A DNA stretch of 64,000 nt from Cercozoa sp. M6MM (taxonomy: Eukaryota; Endomyxa: Ascetosporea). The notes beneath the pieces are model-generated. The model did no database searches and was not told the origin of the DNA. It worked only from the letters and a program-made list of their open reading frames with translations. Location of the stretch: NCBI GenBank assembly GCA_040357565.1, contig JBDODJ010000033.1; one strand, 5' to 3'. This document shows positions 26,010-37,820 of this stretch, in pieces; position 1 is the first letter of the stretch; every line of letters starts with the position of its first letter. The position numbers and the translations under genes were made by a program.

Positions 26010-26823
26010 ATGAAGGCTTTCTTGACAGCTTTGCTGGCACTAGCAGGCTCTGCGTTTGCTGATGTTGTACTTTAACCCCAAAATTGAAAAACAAAAGACT
26101 GCTTTCGTCTCATTATTGCGCTTGCTGTCCTCATAGGCCTTTGAGAACACTGAGACGACCACGGCTCTGTGGCAGGCGATCAATGCAAACGACGCTGTTG
26201 CCCTTGCCGACATTGTACGCTGTCCGCAGTGCTTTGGCATCCCGAGATGCATTTTGTTGGTGGCCTGTCGTAGGTCCGCGTGCAGCCGGACGCTTTGTCT
26301 GCCCGAAGTGAGGACGGGCGCGGTGCCCTCTTTTGGGCCTACGAATACGGCCGCTCTGACATTGTAAGCTGAGCTTGGATGCTTCACAGTGAATTTAATC
26401 CCCGTTCCGGTGTATCAATTGTGAGTGTGTTGGCACGCTGCAGATCAACCTCCTGTTGAACGAGGGCGTCGAGACTGACGTCACTGACCTCGAGGGAAAC
26501 ACACCGGCTGACTTGGTGCGTGTTTGGCACTGCTTTGTGGTGGGGCATCTCCCAGTGAGTACGTTCGCTTGCGTGACAGGCGTCCGAGGGTTTCGAACTT
26601 AAGCGCGACGAAGAGCAGACTTTCGAAAAGGTGCTACGGGTCGCTGGTTGATGTGTTGTCCCGTGTGTTGTCATGTCTTTTGTTGTAGCTGAATGAGGTT
26701 GTTGCGGCGCAGCGCGAGGCCGAGAGAGAGGCGCGCGAGGCGGTAGACCCGTTTGTTTCGTCTGCGGTGGACGTGTGCACTTTTGTTGTTTCTGTGTAGG
26801 CTCAGAAGTCGAGCTCTTCGGAT

Positions 26824-26855
<32 letters not shown>

Positions 26856-26895
26856 TGTCTGGGAGGACTTTGGCGACGATGACAAGGAACTGTAG
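26010..26895 (+). CDS. secreted/ER ankyrin-repeat protein with poly-Asp tail
   Basis: The ATG at 26010 opens MKAFLTALLALAGSAFAD, a textbook signal peptide ending at an A-F-A site, followed directly by a GT donor. Later exons encode ankyrin-type helices: FENTETTTALWQAINANDAV, ALSARSEDGRGALFWAYEYG, INLLLNEGVETDVTDLEGNT and PADL. A charged helix follows (LNEVVAAQREAEREAREAVD). The final exon holds an uninterrupted aspartate run (SSSDDDDDDDDDDDDVWEDF) and ends GDDDKEL (TAG 26893-26895). The secretory signal, an ankyrin fold that is usually cytosolic, and an Asp tail ending DKEL suggest an ER-luminal, calcium-binding-like protein. DKEL is not a standard KDEL/HDEL signal, so retention is only inferred. 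A second ankyrin gene with an acidic tail lies at 51837-52616 but lacks a signal peptide. Confidence 0.75.
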
Positions 26896-27814
26896 GTCGA
26901 CACTAAAGTACGTCTGCGTGCTGCGCGAACGAAAGTCATCTCGGCGTGAGCGGCGGTCTGTTGAGTTCCGGTTTAGAGTTCGCACTCAAGTGATTTCATT
27001 ACTTTCAGTTGGAACAACAATGTTACCGCAGCCCTCTCAGATAGGGATCAGGCCTTGGTAGATTAAGGGTACTTTGCCAGTGATACAAAAAAAAACTAAG
27101 GAACGTAATAAAGTCTTTCTTGGAGGAAGAGTGGCCAGTTGGGCGGCAAAGCACTGGTGGTGGACGGGAAAGGCACCCGTCAGATGGTAACAGTAGAAAG
27201 GACAGTCAGTAAAAAGGGTCCTTGACGGAAAGACGTCGTGAGAACTGAGGTGAGGATTCAGAAGTAGTTGAGTTGGAAGTAAAGAAAAGAAGGGCCCCTG
27301 GAAAGGCAGAGGACAGGTAGAAGCGAAGACAACTGGTCCTGGAGAGATCAGATTACCTGGTCGAGAGAGAGCCCTTCTTTGAGTTCAGCTGCAAAAAGCT
27401 TGCTCAAGGCTTCCCTACTCAAACACAGGTGTTCCACAGTCTGGACTGAAGCTCTCAGTAGGTCAGGATACCAGCGAACACACATCAAAATCTTCACACC
27501 TCTCTTGAGGATTTTTTAAGTTGTAGGGTTGCTTCCGCGCGGATACAGTAGTTCATGCTGTAACAACAAGCTGAGCGCGACGGTGATACTCGGGTTGTTT
27601 AAAGCTTCACGACGTGACACGCCAATTTCAGCTGCTGGTTCACAGTGGCGCTGCGGTGTTCGTTGCGTTGCACCATGCACGTCAGGCCAACTGTGCATGT
27701 TGTTTTTCAATCGCAGAAGTCGCTCCTCGAGCACAAGCACGCGCCTCGATGATCAAGTACTAAACCATTCGATTGAGTTAGCGGAGCTTACTAACGCTGC
27801 CGGGGAACTCGACT
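26896..27814. other. intergenic region containing repeat copy B
   Basis: Most of it is the dispersed repeat (27025-27560). The remainder, 27560-27814, has open frames on both strands but no recognisable protein. Confidence 0.5.
27025..27560. repeat. dispersed repeat, copy B
   Basis: It begins GCAGCCCTCTCAGATAGGGA like copy A and ends with GCTTCCGCGCGGATACAGTA. It is about 120 bp longer than copy A. The central segment 27262-27440 is inverted relative to copy A (18588-18710), while both flanks are in direct orientation. It lacks a coding frame. Confidence 0.8.
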
Positions 27815-28180
27815 CTACTTTTGGCTGACCTCTGCCCTGGCCGTCCGGTCGTCGCATGGAACTCTTCGTTCGCCAGCGCTAGAGAAATGGTAGGCTTCGA
27901 CCTGCTGTTGGCGCACAGGGTCTTCCTCGCTGACCTCAGTGGGCACATGGGAACTGTCGTCGCGACTGTGCGACGTTCGGTGCGACTGTAAATGCGCCGG
28001 AACGAAACTGGGCGCCGACGCCGACCACACATACGAGGACGGCGCGTACTCGGACCGCATCGGCGGTGACGAGGGAAGGAGGACGTATCCGACGAGGGTG
28101 GTGTGTACGGTCCCTGCGCGTATAAGTTTACTATATCTGCTGCGACAGGTGCGGTGCACACGCTTGCAGACATAGGGGGT

Positions 28181-28211
<31 letters not shown>

Positions 28212-29463
28212 GTAAAGGGGTATGACCACCAGGTGCGCCAAGTAAGTCGCAAACGAGAGGCCGCAACACTTGCTCGCACTCTCACCTGCGGAGGTAGGGG
28301 TAAGAGGGGGAGGGGGTAAGGGGGCAAAGCGTACACGTGTGTTGGCGCACATGAGATCAAAGAGAGCGCCGGTGACGGTGCTGAGTTGAAGGACCACATG
28401 CGGCACACGTGTCACCCTCACTGTCAGTCAGTGGTATCAGTGTCACCGTCAGTGTCGGTGGGATCAGTCTCAGTCTCAGTGTCGGTGACACCTTCGGTGT
28501 CGTGGAGACACGACTGCTGGAAGCCCTCCGTTCCTGCGACATCAGACCATCTTTCCCCCCCCTCATCTTTACTCCCCTCTTACTACCACCCTGCCCCTCT
28601 TACTCCCACCCTACCTCCCCCTCTTACTCCCACTCTACCCCCATCTTACCCCTCTCCTTTACCCCTATCTTACCCCCGCCTTCCCCCAGGCAGAGTGCGA
28701 GTACCGAAGGAATAGCCGTGCTGCACGCGCACGTAGTCGTCTGTAGCCACTTCAGCAGCTGTAGCCAGTGTAGCCACTGCTGTAGTTGTTGTAGCCAGAC
28801 GACGACCCGGTTCACTGCCTCGCTGACAACGCACTCGCTCCACTGCCGGGGGCGGGGTAAGAGTGGTAAAGAGGCCACACAGAGGGGTAAACTGGGGGAG
28901 GGGGGTAAACTGGGGGGTAAACTGGGAGGTGTGTGCCCAGGCAGTGTTCCCCAGGGTTTGGTGTGTCCAGGCAGTGTTCCCCAGGGTTTGGTTGTGTGTC
29001 CAGGCAGTGTTGCCCAGAGTTTTAACAAGCCTGGTATGCTTGCTCGAGTACATGCAGACCCATGACGTAGCGAGTTGAAGCCACTGCTCAATTCCACAGG
29101 GCCCCACGAGCTCCAGCGTATGGCAGCCGTGCAGTCCCTGGCTCGGCGGTGACCTCTTGAAGGATTTTTACCCCCTAGATCGAACCTCTCTGCAGGTGCC
29201 TGGCGAGGCGTTTGCAACGCTGTCAGAAGTTGGCCTCGCACTAAACAAATAATCAACTTGGGCATGCGGCCTGTCTTGAGCCGGCGTGGTGGATGCGGTA
29301 AAGGACATGATGCGCGGCGTGCACAGCAAGACCCCGGCCGCCGGCAACATGCGCTGCATGTCCAGATGTCACTGGCCGACGCGACACTTGCGCAACCTGT
29401 CCGTTGTGTGCGCCACCTTTTTGCCGTTGCGTATTGCTCGATCGGTAGGTAACTAGTGACCAT
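27815..29463 (-). CDS. unrecognised gene, tentative exon chain
   Basis: A possible start at 29463 gives MVTSYLPIEQYATAKR. Exon-like stretches follow: MQRMLPAAGVLLCTPRIMSF (about 29300-29360), HGCHTLELVGPCGIEQWLQL then ATSWVCMYSSKHTRL (about 29030-29140), EVATDDYVRVQHGYSF (about 28705-28755), VPHVVLQLSTVTGALFDLMC (about 28345-28400) and SASKCCGLSFATYLAHL (about 28230-28285). The last is about 27815-28110. Two frames are open in this last exon; one ends AEVSQK at 27815. Intervening DNA is C/T-rich on the coding strand, as in other introns here, and includes a near-tandem unit at 28936-29015 that recurs three times. No family is recognised and reading-frame choice is uncertain. Confidence 0.35.
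28930..29020. repeat. short tandem repeat, about 36-bp unit, three copies
   Basis: The phrase CAGGCAGTGTTCCCCAGGGT with TTGGTGTGTC follows in succession near 28938 and 28970, with a diverged third copy near 29002 (CAGGCAGTGTTGCCCAGAGT). The array sits in non-coding DNA of the tentative minus-strand gene. Confidence 0.75.
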
Positions 29464-29693
29464 CCGCTTCAGCTCGGGCGTCCTGATTTAATTAAATTGA
29501 CTCATCAAGAAGGAAGCAGGCGATTTCGTCGCGAAGTCGACGTCTGTCCTTCTGACGCCTTTCGCCCGTCAAAACGCCACTCTTCCCTGCCACAAACAAA
29601 ACATATTCACACAAAACACATCGAAAAATTCAAGGTGTACCGGTAACAGGTGATAGCAATGCGACCTGCTCAACCACATCGCGCGGCCACAAG

Positions 29694-31829
29694 CTATCTT
29701 CGCCGCTGCAGAAACAGGAGTACGAACACATTTAGCAAAGGCAGAATGCGAACATACACGATGTTGATAATCTGTATGCAGGCGTCGCAGAGTGCGACCT
29801 TGTCTCTGCAGTGTGCACCCAATTGCGTGCACATACGAGCGCGTGCAAGAAAAGAAAACGTACAGCGCCAGTGACGCGTACATGGCCTGCGAACCAGCCT
29901 TGGGTCCAAGGGCACAAGGTGACACCGTGTCTCGGCACAGACGGCATCGCGAGTATACGAGGGGTTCTACATTGTACCGTGCTACGTCAGGAGACCGTAC
30001 ATACGTGTCAAATAACGATGATACCGCTGTCGTCATTCTGCGAAAAGAGTGCAGGAAACACCTCTCTAACCACACTAGAAAACTCAGTCTCGCTTGCTCT
30101 CTCCTCCTGCAGAACAATGCAAACTTCTCCGAGAAAACAAAGGTAAAAAAGAATCGTCCAACTTACCAGCCAAGCGGGAGGGGCTGCCATAGCCATGCCA
30201 GGCTGCATTCCAGCTGCAACAAACGCCGCTGCATCCGCAGGCGATTGCTTCAAACCACACATGAGTTCACATGAAAGCGCAGTGAACGATACGTGCAGCC
30301 GCTGTACCAACTTGGCGACACAGCGCAGCACATTGGCGGAAGCAGCCGGAAATGCGTGTCGCATTTGCGCCAAGAAGGCTAAAGGGCCACAGAATTTATG
30401 GACAGCAGACACAATTACGTTTAAGCTCACACTCAGCGACGCGGTTGACGCCAGCACGCGCAGCAGGTAGCATAGTACAGAAGGCAGGCGACACAAACTG
30501 TCCGTATTTCAGTGTCACGGGAGACATCGTAGTGCAAGCAATAGCAATGACAGAACGAAACTGCGTACTGTGGAAAGCTGCAGGTGTCGACACAGCAGCG
30601 TGGCATATTTCGTCGAAACGTTGAGCAGAGGACGTGCCACACGCAGCACTCGGTTTTCATGTTCCTCAGCAACAATGTCGGCATGGGCAATGCACTCGAA
30701 CGGACTCCTACATCGACTGGAACTAACTTTATAAAAATAGGTCATGTATCTACTTACACATATTGCGGCGCAGCAAAGCCACGCTTTTTCAGCACTGCTT
30801 GGAGTGCATCACAGGCTGCACGATCGCTGCTAGTGCCCAGAAGCAGCGTTTCGCACTGCATCCTTTGGCACACCAACACAACACACACATTGTCGAAGCA
30901 AACGTCAATCAGGAGAGTCAACGTCGCTGTGTTACCTCAGAGCGAATCGACACAGTGCGCGCATCACAAAGAAACGCAACACGTCGTCTGCGAGCGATGG
31001 GCTGTACAAACAACACGATGCCAGATACACATACAGTTAAAAAAAAACTACCTGGATCGACGGGCATTGTCGAGCAACTGTTGCAGCTGATCGCACTTGC
31101 ACTCGTCCTCAATACTGTCGACAGGGACGTATGTGGCATCCAGTAAACCGGTGCAAACGCAAACAGTGTGCACGCCCAGATCAAAATCCTGCAGTGCGAA
31201 AAAAAGGTGATAAAATAAACTAGCCATAACAAGAGAAAGAACAACCTCACTTGGAAGTGTTTGCGCGAGGGTGCCTTGGTCCAGTGTCGCAACGCGATCC
31301 GAGAAAGGCAGCACATTGCCACAGTTCACATGGCACACTGCTGCCGAGAAAAACATGCGCTTCCTGCGAGAGTAGACAGTTACTAAACGCCCCATCCCGA
31401 AAACAGAGCTACACAAACCTAGCGCGGGTGCTGCGACTCTCTGCCGCCATCGCCGCCATCAACATTGAGTGCGCACCTCCTGTAAACACAAATCACACCC
31501 GATATTTCGAGACAGTTTCTGTCAATGTACCTGACACTGCAAAAAGGCAGCGACGTCCTCGCCTGCAAAACATGGCAAAACAATCGGAGCGAAATCACGC
31601 TGCTGGGGACCTTCGCAAGAGCAACGCACCGCATCTGAGCGGCATTTCGAAGAGCTGTCTTGAAACGACGTTGCACAAACTCGCGCAGGCAATTACCGCA
31701 CGTCTCGTTTCGCGGCGGAAGCTGCACGAGGATTTAACAACGTTGTGAGCAACGCAAAAGCCCAAGGAAACTCACACGCAGAATCACACGCCTTGACGCG
31801 TCCTTGCACTTAGTACACACAAGTGTCAT
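29694..31829 (-). CDS. CTU2: cytoplasmic tRNA 2-thiolation protein 2 (CTU2/NCS2)
   Basis: CTU2 pairs with CTU1 to thiolate U34 of Lys, Glu and Gln tRNAs in the cytosol. The ATG at 31829 gives MTLVCTKCKDASRRVILR, then LPPRNETCGNCLREFVQRRF, the family's paired-cysteine N-terminus. Downstream exons read GGAHSMLMAAMAAESRST (the degenerate PP-loop SGG-x-S region), FFSAAVCHVNCGNVLPFSDR, DFDLGVHTVCVCTGLLDATY, ETLLLGTSSDRAACDALQAV and HENRVLRVARPLLNVSTKYA. They continue MRHAFPAASANVLRCVAKL, the conserved FP-x4-NV motif, and the C-terminal cysteine pair CRLCRDTVSPCALG. The final codons are reached by a splice giving QIINIRRR and TAG 29694-29696. It diverges from RRP12 across a short spacer. Confidence 0.85.
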
Positions 31830-31993
31830 CTTCTGTCCGTTAAAGTTACCCGCGAACAATAGAATGCACCATACACACGCTTTCTCAGAACATGATTCCG
31901 CCGCCTTAGCCAAAATTATAAAAAACGCAGCCTTAGCCAATCATTGTTTTAGTGGTGTCACAGAAATCTGTTGTGCGAGTGAGCGTGTGCACT
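31830..31993. promoter_or_regulatory. compact bidirectional promoter, CTU2 / RRP12
   Basis: Only 164 bp separate the CTU2 and RRP12 start codons. The spacer contains a directly repeated GCCTTAGCCAAAATTATAAA / GCCTTAGCCAATCATTG motif (about 31902 and 31931). AGCCAAT resembles a CCAAT box. Both genes serve translation capacity, so co-regulation is plausible. Confidence 0.5.
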
Positions 31994-33885
31994 ATGAGCG
32001 ATCCTTTCGCGCATCTGCGACGCGCACAGGGCGACTCTGCCGTCGCCTCTGTAATACATTTGTGTTGATTATGTATTTGTTGATGTACAAGTGCTATTTT
32101 GTGTATCGGTTTTACGTATTGTTTTTATTTGAAGGCGGCGGCGCTGTTGTTGAAATCGATGGACGAGGCGATCAAGCAAAAGGACACGTCGAAGCTGGAC
32201 CCGGTATGCATACTGCTGATTATAGTGTCTCATCAATGTTATATGCTGACACAACATGCAGACGGTGGTGTACTTTGGTCTCCTAATGACCTACCTCGAC
32301 GGTGAGGCAGCCGAGCGACAGGTACACTGACGCATACGCGCGGATGCCTCAGAATGTTATGCTGTGTGACAGGCCAAGAAATTCGGCGCCTGCGTGTATT
32401 TGCTCGGACACCTGCTGCCGCAAGTTCCTGTACCGCGTTTCTTTTGTTTTAACCCCACCGATCTCTTTTTTGGTCGTTTGCTGACTTGGCTCATCGTCGG
32501 TTTTTGCTGTGTGTCTGGTAGTCTGGTCCGGTGCACCGCTTCGTGGACACGATCGCCGAGGCACTGCTGGAGGTGATGCAACAACTTGGCCCGCGCAACA
32601 CGGTAACTCGGCTCCTCTTTGTCCCCTGCTCTACCTTACCCTCCTCTGCCCTGTCTTGCTCTACCTTATTCACCCTATCTACCCCTTCCTGTCTAACCTA
32701 CCATGCCCCGCGCTAACCCTACCCTTATCTTCTCAGGACGTGCTTCGCGCGTGCCTGCTGTGTGGCGCGAGACTGCTGTGCCACCTGACGCCGCGCATGT
32801 GGAAGCAGCGTGAGAATGGTGTGCATCTTTACCCCCCTTACCCCTGCCCTCTTTAGCCTGCTTCCTAACTCCCTACACCCTTTACTTTCTACCCCCATGA
32901 CCCGCCCCCCGATAAACTGATGACACACGAGCAGGCCAGAAGCTGCTGCGTTCGATCCTTTACTTTGCCGTCGACAGTAGACCCAAGGTACATTTGTACT
33001 TTGTGCATGTTCCGTTCATATAGACAGCGGTGAGTGATTAAGGGAGCGCTCGTTTGTAGGTGCGTCAGGACGCGCGCCGCGGCCTCGAACTCGTCCTGTC
33101 AGAGGCGTCGATGCAACTGATCGCGGGTCGCGATCACACCGTCAGTGATGGTGCTGCACGTGTGCCGTCCACCGTGGCAGAAACCGTTGCTGACTACGCT
33201 CTGCGACAGCTGCATGGCACCACGGTAGCTCCTGTCTGTACCCTTTACCCCCTTTACCCCCCCCCCCCCCCCGGTGGTACAGTTGGGCGACGCTGTGTCG
33301 ACACTGACGGCGACACTGACGATGTCGTCCATTTTGGTGCTTCCTTTTTCTACACCCCACTTTGCCCCCTTTACTCCCTCCTTTACCCCCCCCCCCCGAA
33401 TGTAGATGGCGTCGCTGCACTTGCTGTCGGTGGAGTCGCAGCACGCGCTGCTGCAGGCCGTGCTGGCCTTGCTCACGCAGGCGCAACAGGCGCGCAAGGT
33501 GGCGTTTCTTTCTGTCTGTCCATGTGTTACTCAAAGATCAAGCAGATCGATCATGCCGATCAGTCACTGGTTGCAGGCGATCAGTTGGTCATGGTTTGTT
33601 TTGCATTTGATCTGCAGGAACGAACGGCGGACCGATCGCTGCGACTCTCGATCTTCCGACTGCTGAATCGCTTCTTTGACTCCATGTAACTGCCTCAAAA
33701 ATAACTGCACCAAGTGCAGTACAAATGGACCGTCCGTGTACTTATGCATGTGGCTATTCTGGACATTCGGGCAGGACGGGCGAACACGAGCTGGCGCAAC
33801 TCGTGCTGCAGGAGACTCTGACGCGCCGACCGAACCTGCGCGCCGACGCTGAGATCGTACCCTTGTGACCACACACACACACACA

Positions 33886-33950
<65 letters not shown>

Positions 33951-33960
33951 NNNNNNNNNN

Positions 33961-34010
<50 letters not shown>

Positions 34011-35239
34011 GTGATCGGTGTGACGGTGTGATCGCTGAGTGCTGATGATACCGATCATTGTTTGTGTGTGCACGTGTGACCACAGGGCGCCTGGCTCAAT
34101 GCCGTGTCAGCCGGTGCCGCGCGCTGCGAGATCGGCGTGGCGTGCCGTGTGACTCGGTACATCTTGTCTACCCCTTACGTCCTCCCTGCCTTCACCCCTA
34201 TTGGGGACCTGTGCAGTGAGTGCGCCCAAGTGATGCTGAGCGACTACTCGCAGGCCGACGCGGTGCGTGCTGTCACGGTTGCTTGAGTTTTAGATCCCCT
34301 CCCCCTTGTACCTCCTCTGACCCTCCTCCGTCCCCATCGCAGGTGGCGAGCGATGCACTGCGTCACGTGCTGCGCGGCGTCTTCTCGGAGGAGCGCAAGC
34401 GTCTGCTGTTCCCGCTGCTGGTGCGCGCACTTTGGTGTCCGCGCGGACGCGTGCGAATGTCGACTAGTTGTTGCATGTGCAGAAGGAGAGCGGACGCAGC
34501 TGGGCGCACGAGCTCGTCGACATGCTGCGGTATTTCCCGTCTGGTGCCTGTGTATCTGTATGTGTGTCCATATGGACTCTACATATACACGTACACGTGA
34601 ACTGTACACATGGACTGTACTTTGTGCAGGTCGATGATGACACTCAAACACCGCAGCCTGTGGTCGCAGGCGCTGCAGGTGATTGGCGCCACGTGCAGTC
34701 ACCTGGGTCGCAACGAGAGCCTGTACTGCCCTTCTTTATCCTCTTTGCCCCCCCCCCCCATTATCCTCTACCCACGGTGTACACAGCGAGCAAGACGAGC
34801 TGATCGGCAATCTGCTCAAGCCGTTGCTGGATGAGGTGCGCACATTGTCCTTGCTGTGTGTCCGCGCGGATGTCCCACTTGTGTGCTCTGAACTGAAACG
34901 TGTGTGTGTGCAGTTGCTGGCGCTATACGGAAGCGAGCACTGCACGCAGCATGGCGAGATCCGCAAGGCGCTGGCTGGCGTGTGTCGCACGCTCCGACTG
35001 CCGACGGTGCTGCGCGTGCTGCCGCTGCACGTGCGACCTGGTGGGCTACCTTCCTGCACCACGTGTCTCGCTGTGCACGTGTGTGTGTGTGGCATTTGGC
35101 ATGTGTATGTGCATGTACGCAGTGCTGGAGGCACCGGACGCGGCGTCGTTCGCGCAGGCACTCAAGCAGTGCAACGACTGGCTGCTCGACGTGATCGCCG
35201 ACAACCCACGTGCGCGCCAGTCGCTGCTATTCTGGACCG

Positions 35240-35280
<41 letters not shown>

Positions 35281-37251
35281 ATCGTTCACTCACTCAGTGT
35301 CGCTGTGACCACCCTGACTGGTCACGTGGTCCGCGTGTCTGTAGGAACATGCTGCCGCTCGCAACGGGTCTGCAGGAGCTCGCGCAGCGTGTCGACAACC
35401 AGTGTAGGTCGCAGTTATGCCCCCTCCCCCCTATCCCCTACCTGTTACCCCTTACTCCCTACCCAGCGGCTGCTCGCTCTGCGTCGGGTCTGTCGCGCAA
35501 GGTGTGGCGCACGCTGACGGCCGTGGCCGAGGCGCCCGTCGGTATCTCCGAGGCGCTACCGACGCTGCTGCCGGCCTTGACCAGTGTACACGTGGCCACA
35601 CTCCTGTGTGACTGGAGTGATCACGAGTCACTCGAATGATCACTCAAGGCACATGAGTGCAAAAAGTACCTGTTGTATGACTCGGCGTGGACAGGCACTG
35701 GAGGTTCCGAGTGCACGTGGCAGTGTGTGCCAGTTCCTGGCATCGTTCGGTGACCACGCCGTCGCCTACAACTCCATCGGCGAGGGCAGTCTTGAGGGCG
35801 TGCTGCCTGTGGGCAAGGTGCTTTACCCCCCCCCCCCCCGTTACCCTCATCTACCCCCCTGCCCATGTGAAATAGGTGGTCCTTCCGGCGCTGTTTGCTG
35901 TTCTTGGCACTGGTACTTTTTGGCATGTAATCACTGGCATGCGGTCACTGGCGCGTGCTCACTAACTGTGTGGCCACTCACGGTGTGCATGTGCGCAGTC
36001 TCGCAGAACGACGGTGCCGCGCGGCAGCCGCTGCTGCACGCTGTGCAGTACTACGTCCTTTTTGCCCCCCCCCACCCCAGTTACCCCTCGTTACCTCAGG
36101 CAAATGGCACTGGCTTGTCGCAAAGCCGTCGATGCGAGCACAGAGTCGGGTACTGCATTTACCTTTCCCCGTACCCCTATACCCATACCCTATATTCCCT
36201 TTACCCCCCTCCCCCCGATGCAGTGGACGATGTGGTGTCAACGCTGTTTCGCGCTGCCGCCACCAAGCAGCTGCGTGAACAGCGTGACCTGCCGCAGGTA
36301 CTGCTCCCTTATTCAAGTTAAAATATGCCCTCGTAACTGACAGCAGCACCCTTAACTGAGTTCCCTTAATCAATACTCATGATGTAGCAACTGTCAAGTG
36401 CGCGATCGCCGGCCGAGAAGAGCTGGCGTCACAAGCAGGTAGACTAACGTTGCCCATTTACCCACCCTTACCCCTTACCCCTTACCCCTTACCCCTTCCC
36501 CGGACAGCACCTGGCCCGTGTGCACGTGCTGATGGACGTGTGCGCTCACTTGGCGCCTGCGCTGACTGCTGCAGACGCCGATCTGCTCTGGCGTGTGGTA
36601 GCCCTCACTTGCACTTTAGCCCCCTCCTTGCCCCCTTTACCCTCCCCCTCCCCGCATAGGTGGCACCGGCGCTGCAGCGGAGTGAGGACGGCGGCGAGGA
36701 GGTTGAGCTGCGGCACGCGGGCGACGTGTGTCAGAAGAAGGCGCTGGTGACACTGCGCGCACTCTGCATCGCCGGCGACGGCTTTGTGCAGCGACACAAG
36801 AGTACACGCTGCTTCCTCTCCTCCGCCTATATCCTTCCTATCGTTTTTGTCTGTTCTTTTTGTGTTATATGTCTTGTGTGTGCAGCCGAGGTGGCACAGG
36901 CACTCGAGTCCACTGCGGTAGATCACTTTTTCCCCCCCCCCCCCCCCCCTCTCCCCTCCTTCACCTTGTTGCCTCAGGCATCGACTGCGCCGACGGCCAA
37001 GAAACAGCGCTTCCGTGCGCTGCGTGCCTTCTTGGTGAGCGCTGCTTTCGCCCCCACCCTCTCATTTACCCCTTTACCCCCCTCCACACACAACACCACA
37101 CACACACACACACACACAGGCCAGTCTCGACATGAGCGAGATCGCCGACGAGACGTTGTTGCTGCGTTTCTTGGGTACCACGTGTCACCTGACTGATCTA
37201 CACACTAGTGTTCCCACTGAGTGACTGACCGAGCGGTGTGACTGACTGACG

Positions 37252-37299
<48 letters not shown>

Positions 37300-37309
37300 N
37301 NNNNNNNNN

Positions 37310-37357
<48 letters not shown>

Positions 37358-37766
37358 CCACTTAGGCGAGCTGCTGATCGCGCGACGTGAGCAGTCCAAG
37401 GCGACGCGTGCCAACGCCGCCGACGCACTTTTGGTAGTTTCGTCTTCCGCGCGGAGGTGCACATGAACAGGTACGATGTACGTGGGCAGGTCGTGGCTGA
37501 GAATGCGTACAACTCGGGCCGCATCGTGCAGCTTCTGCAGGTAGGCAGGAGTTTCTTCCTTTAGAGAAGGGGCCGTCCGCGCGGACGGTTTAATCTATGT
37601 GTGTGTGCTGTGTGGTGACAGGCCATGTCGGCCGGTCTGGCCGGCGCGTCCACGCTGATGCAGGCTGCCACGGTGGACGCTCTCGGCGACGTTTTCGTCT
37701 CGTGTGACGGCGTCATTGACGCGTACACACTTTCCTCTTAACCCCCTCTGACCCCCCTCCCCCAAC

Positions 37767-37820
<54 letters not shown>

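Noticed and set aside
35610-35680. Possible second gene start inside the RRP12 region
   Set aside because: Exons on both sides share HEAT-like helices and intron style, and no stop-plus-promoter break is evident; a single gene is simpler.
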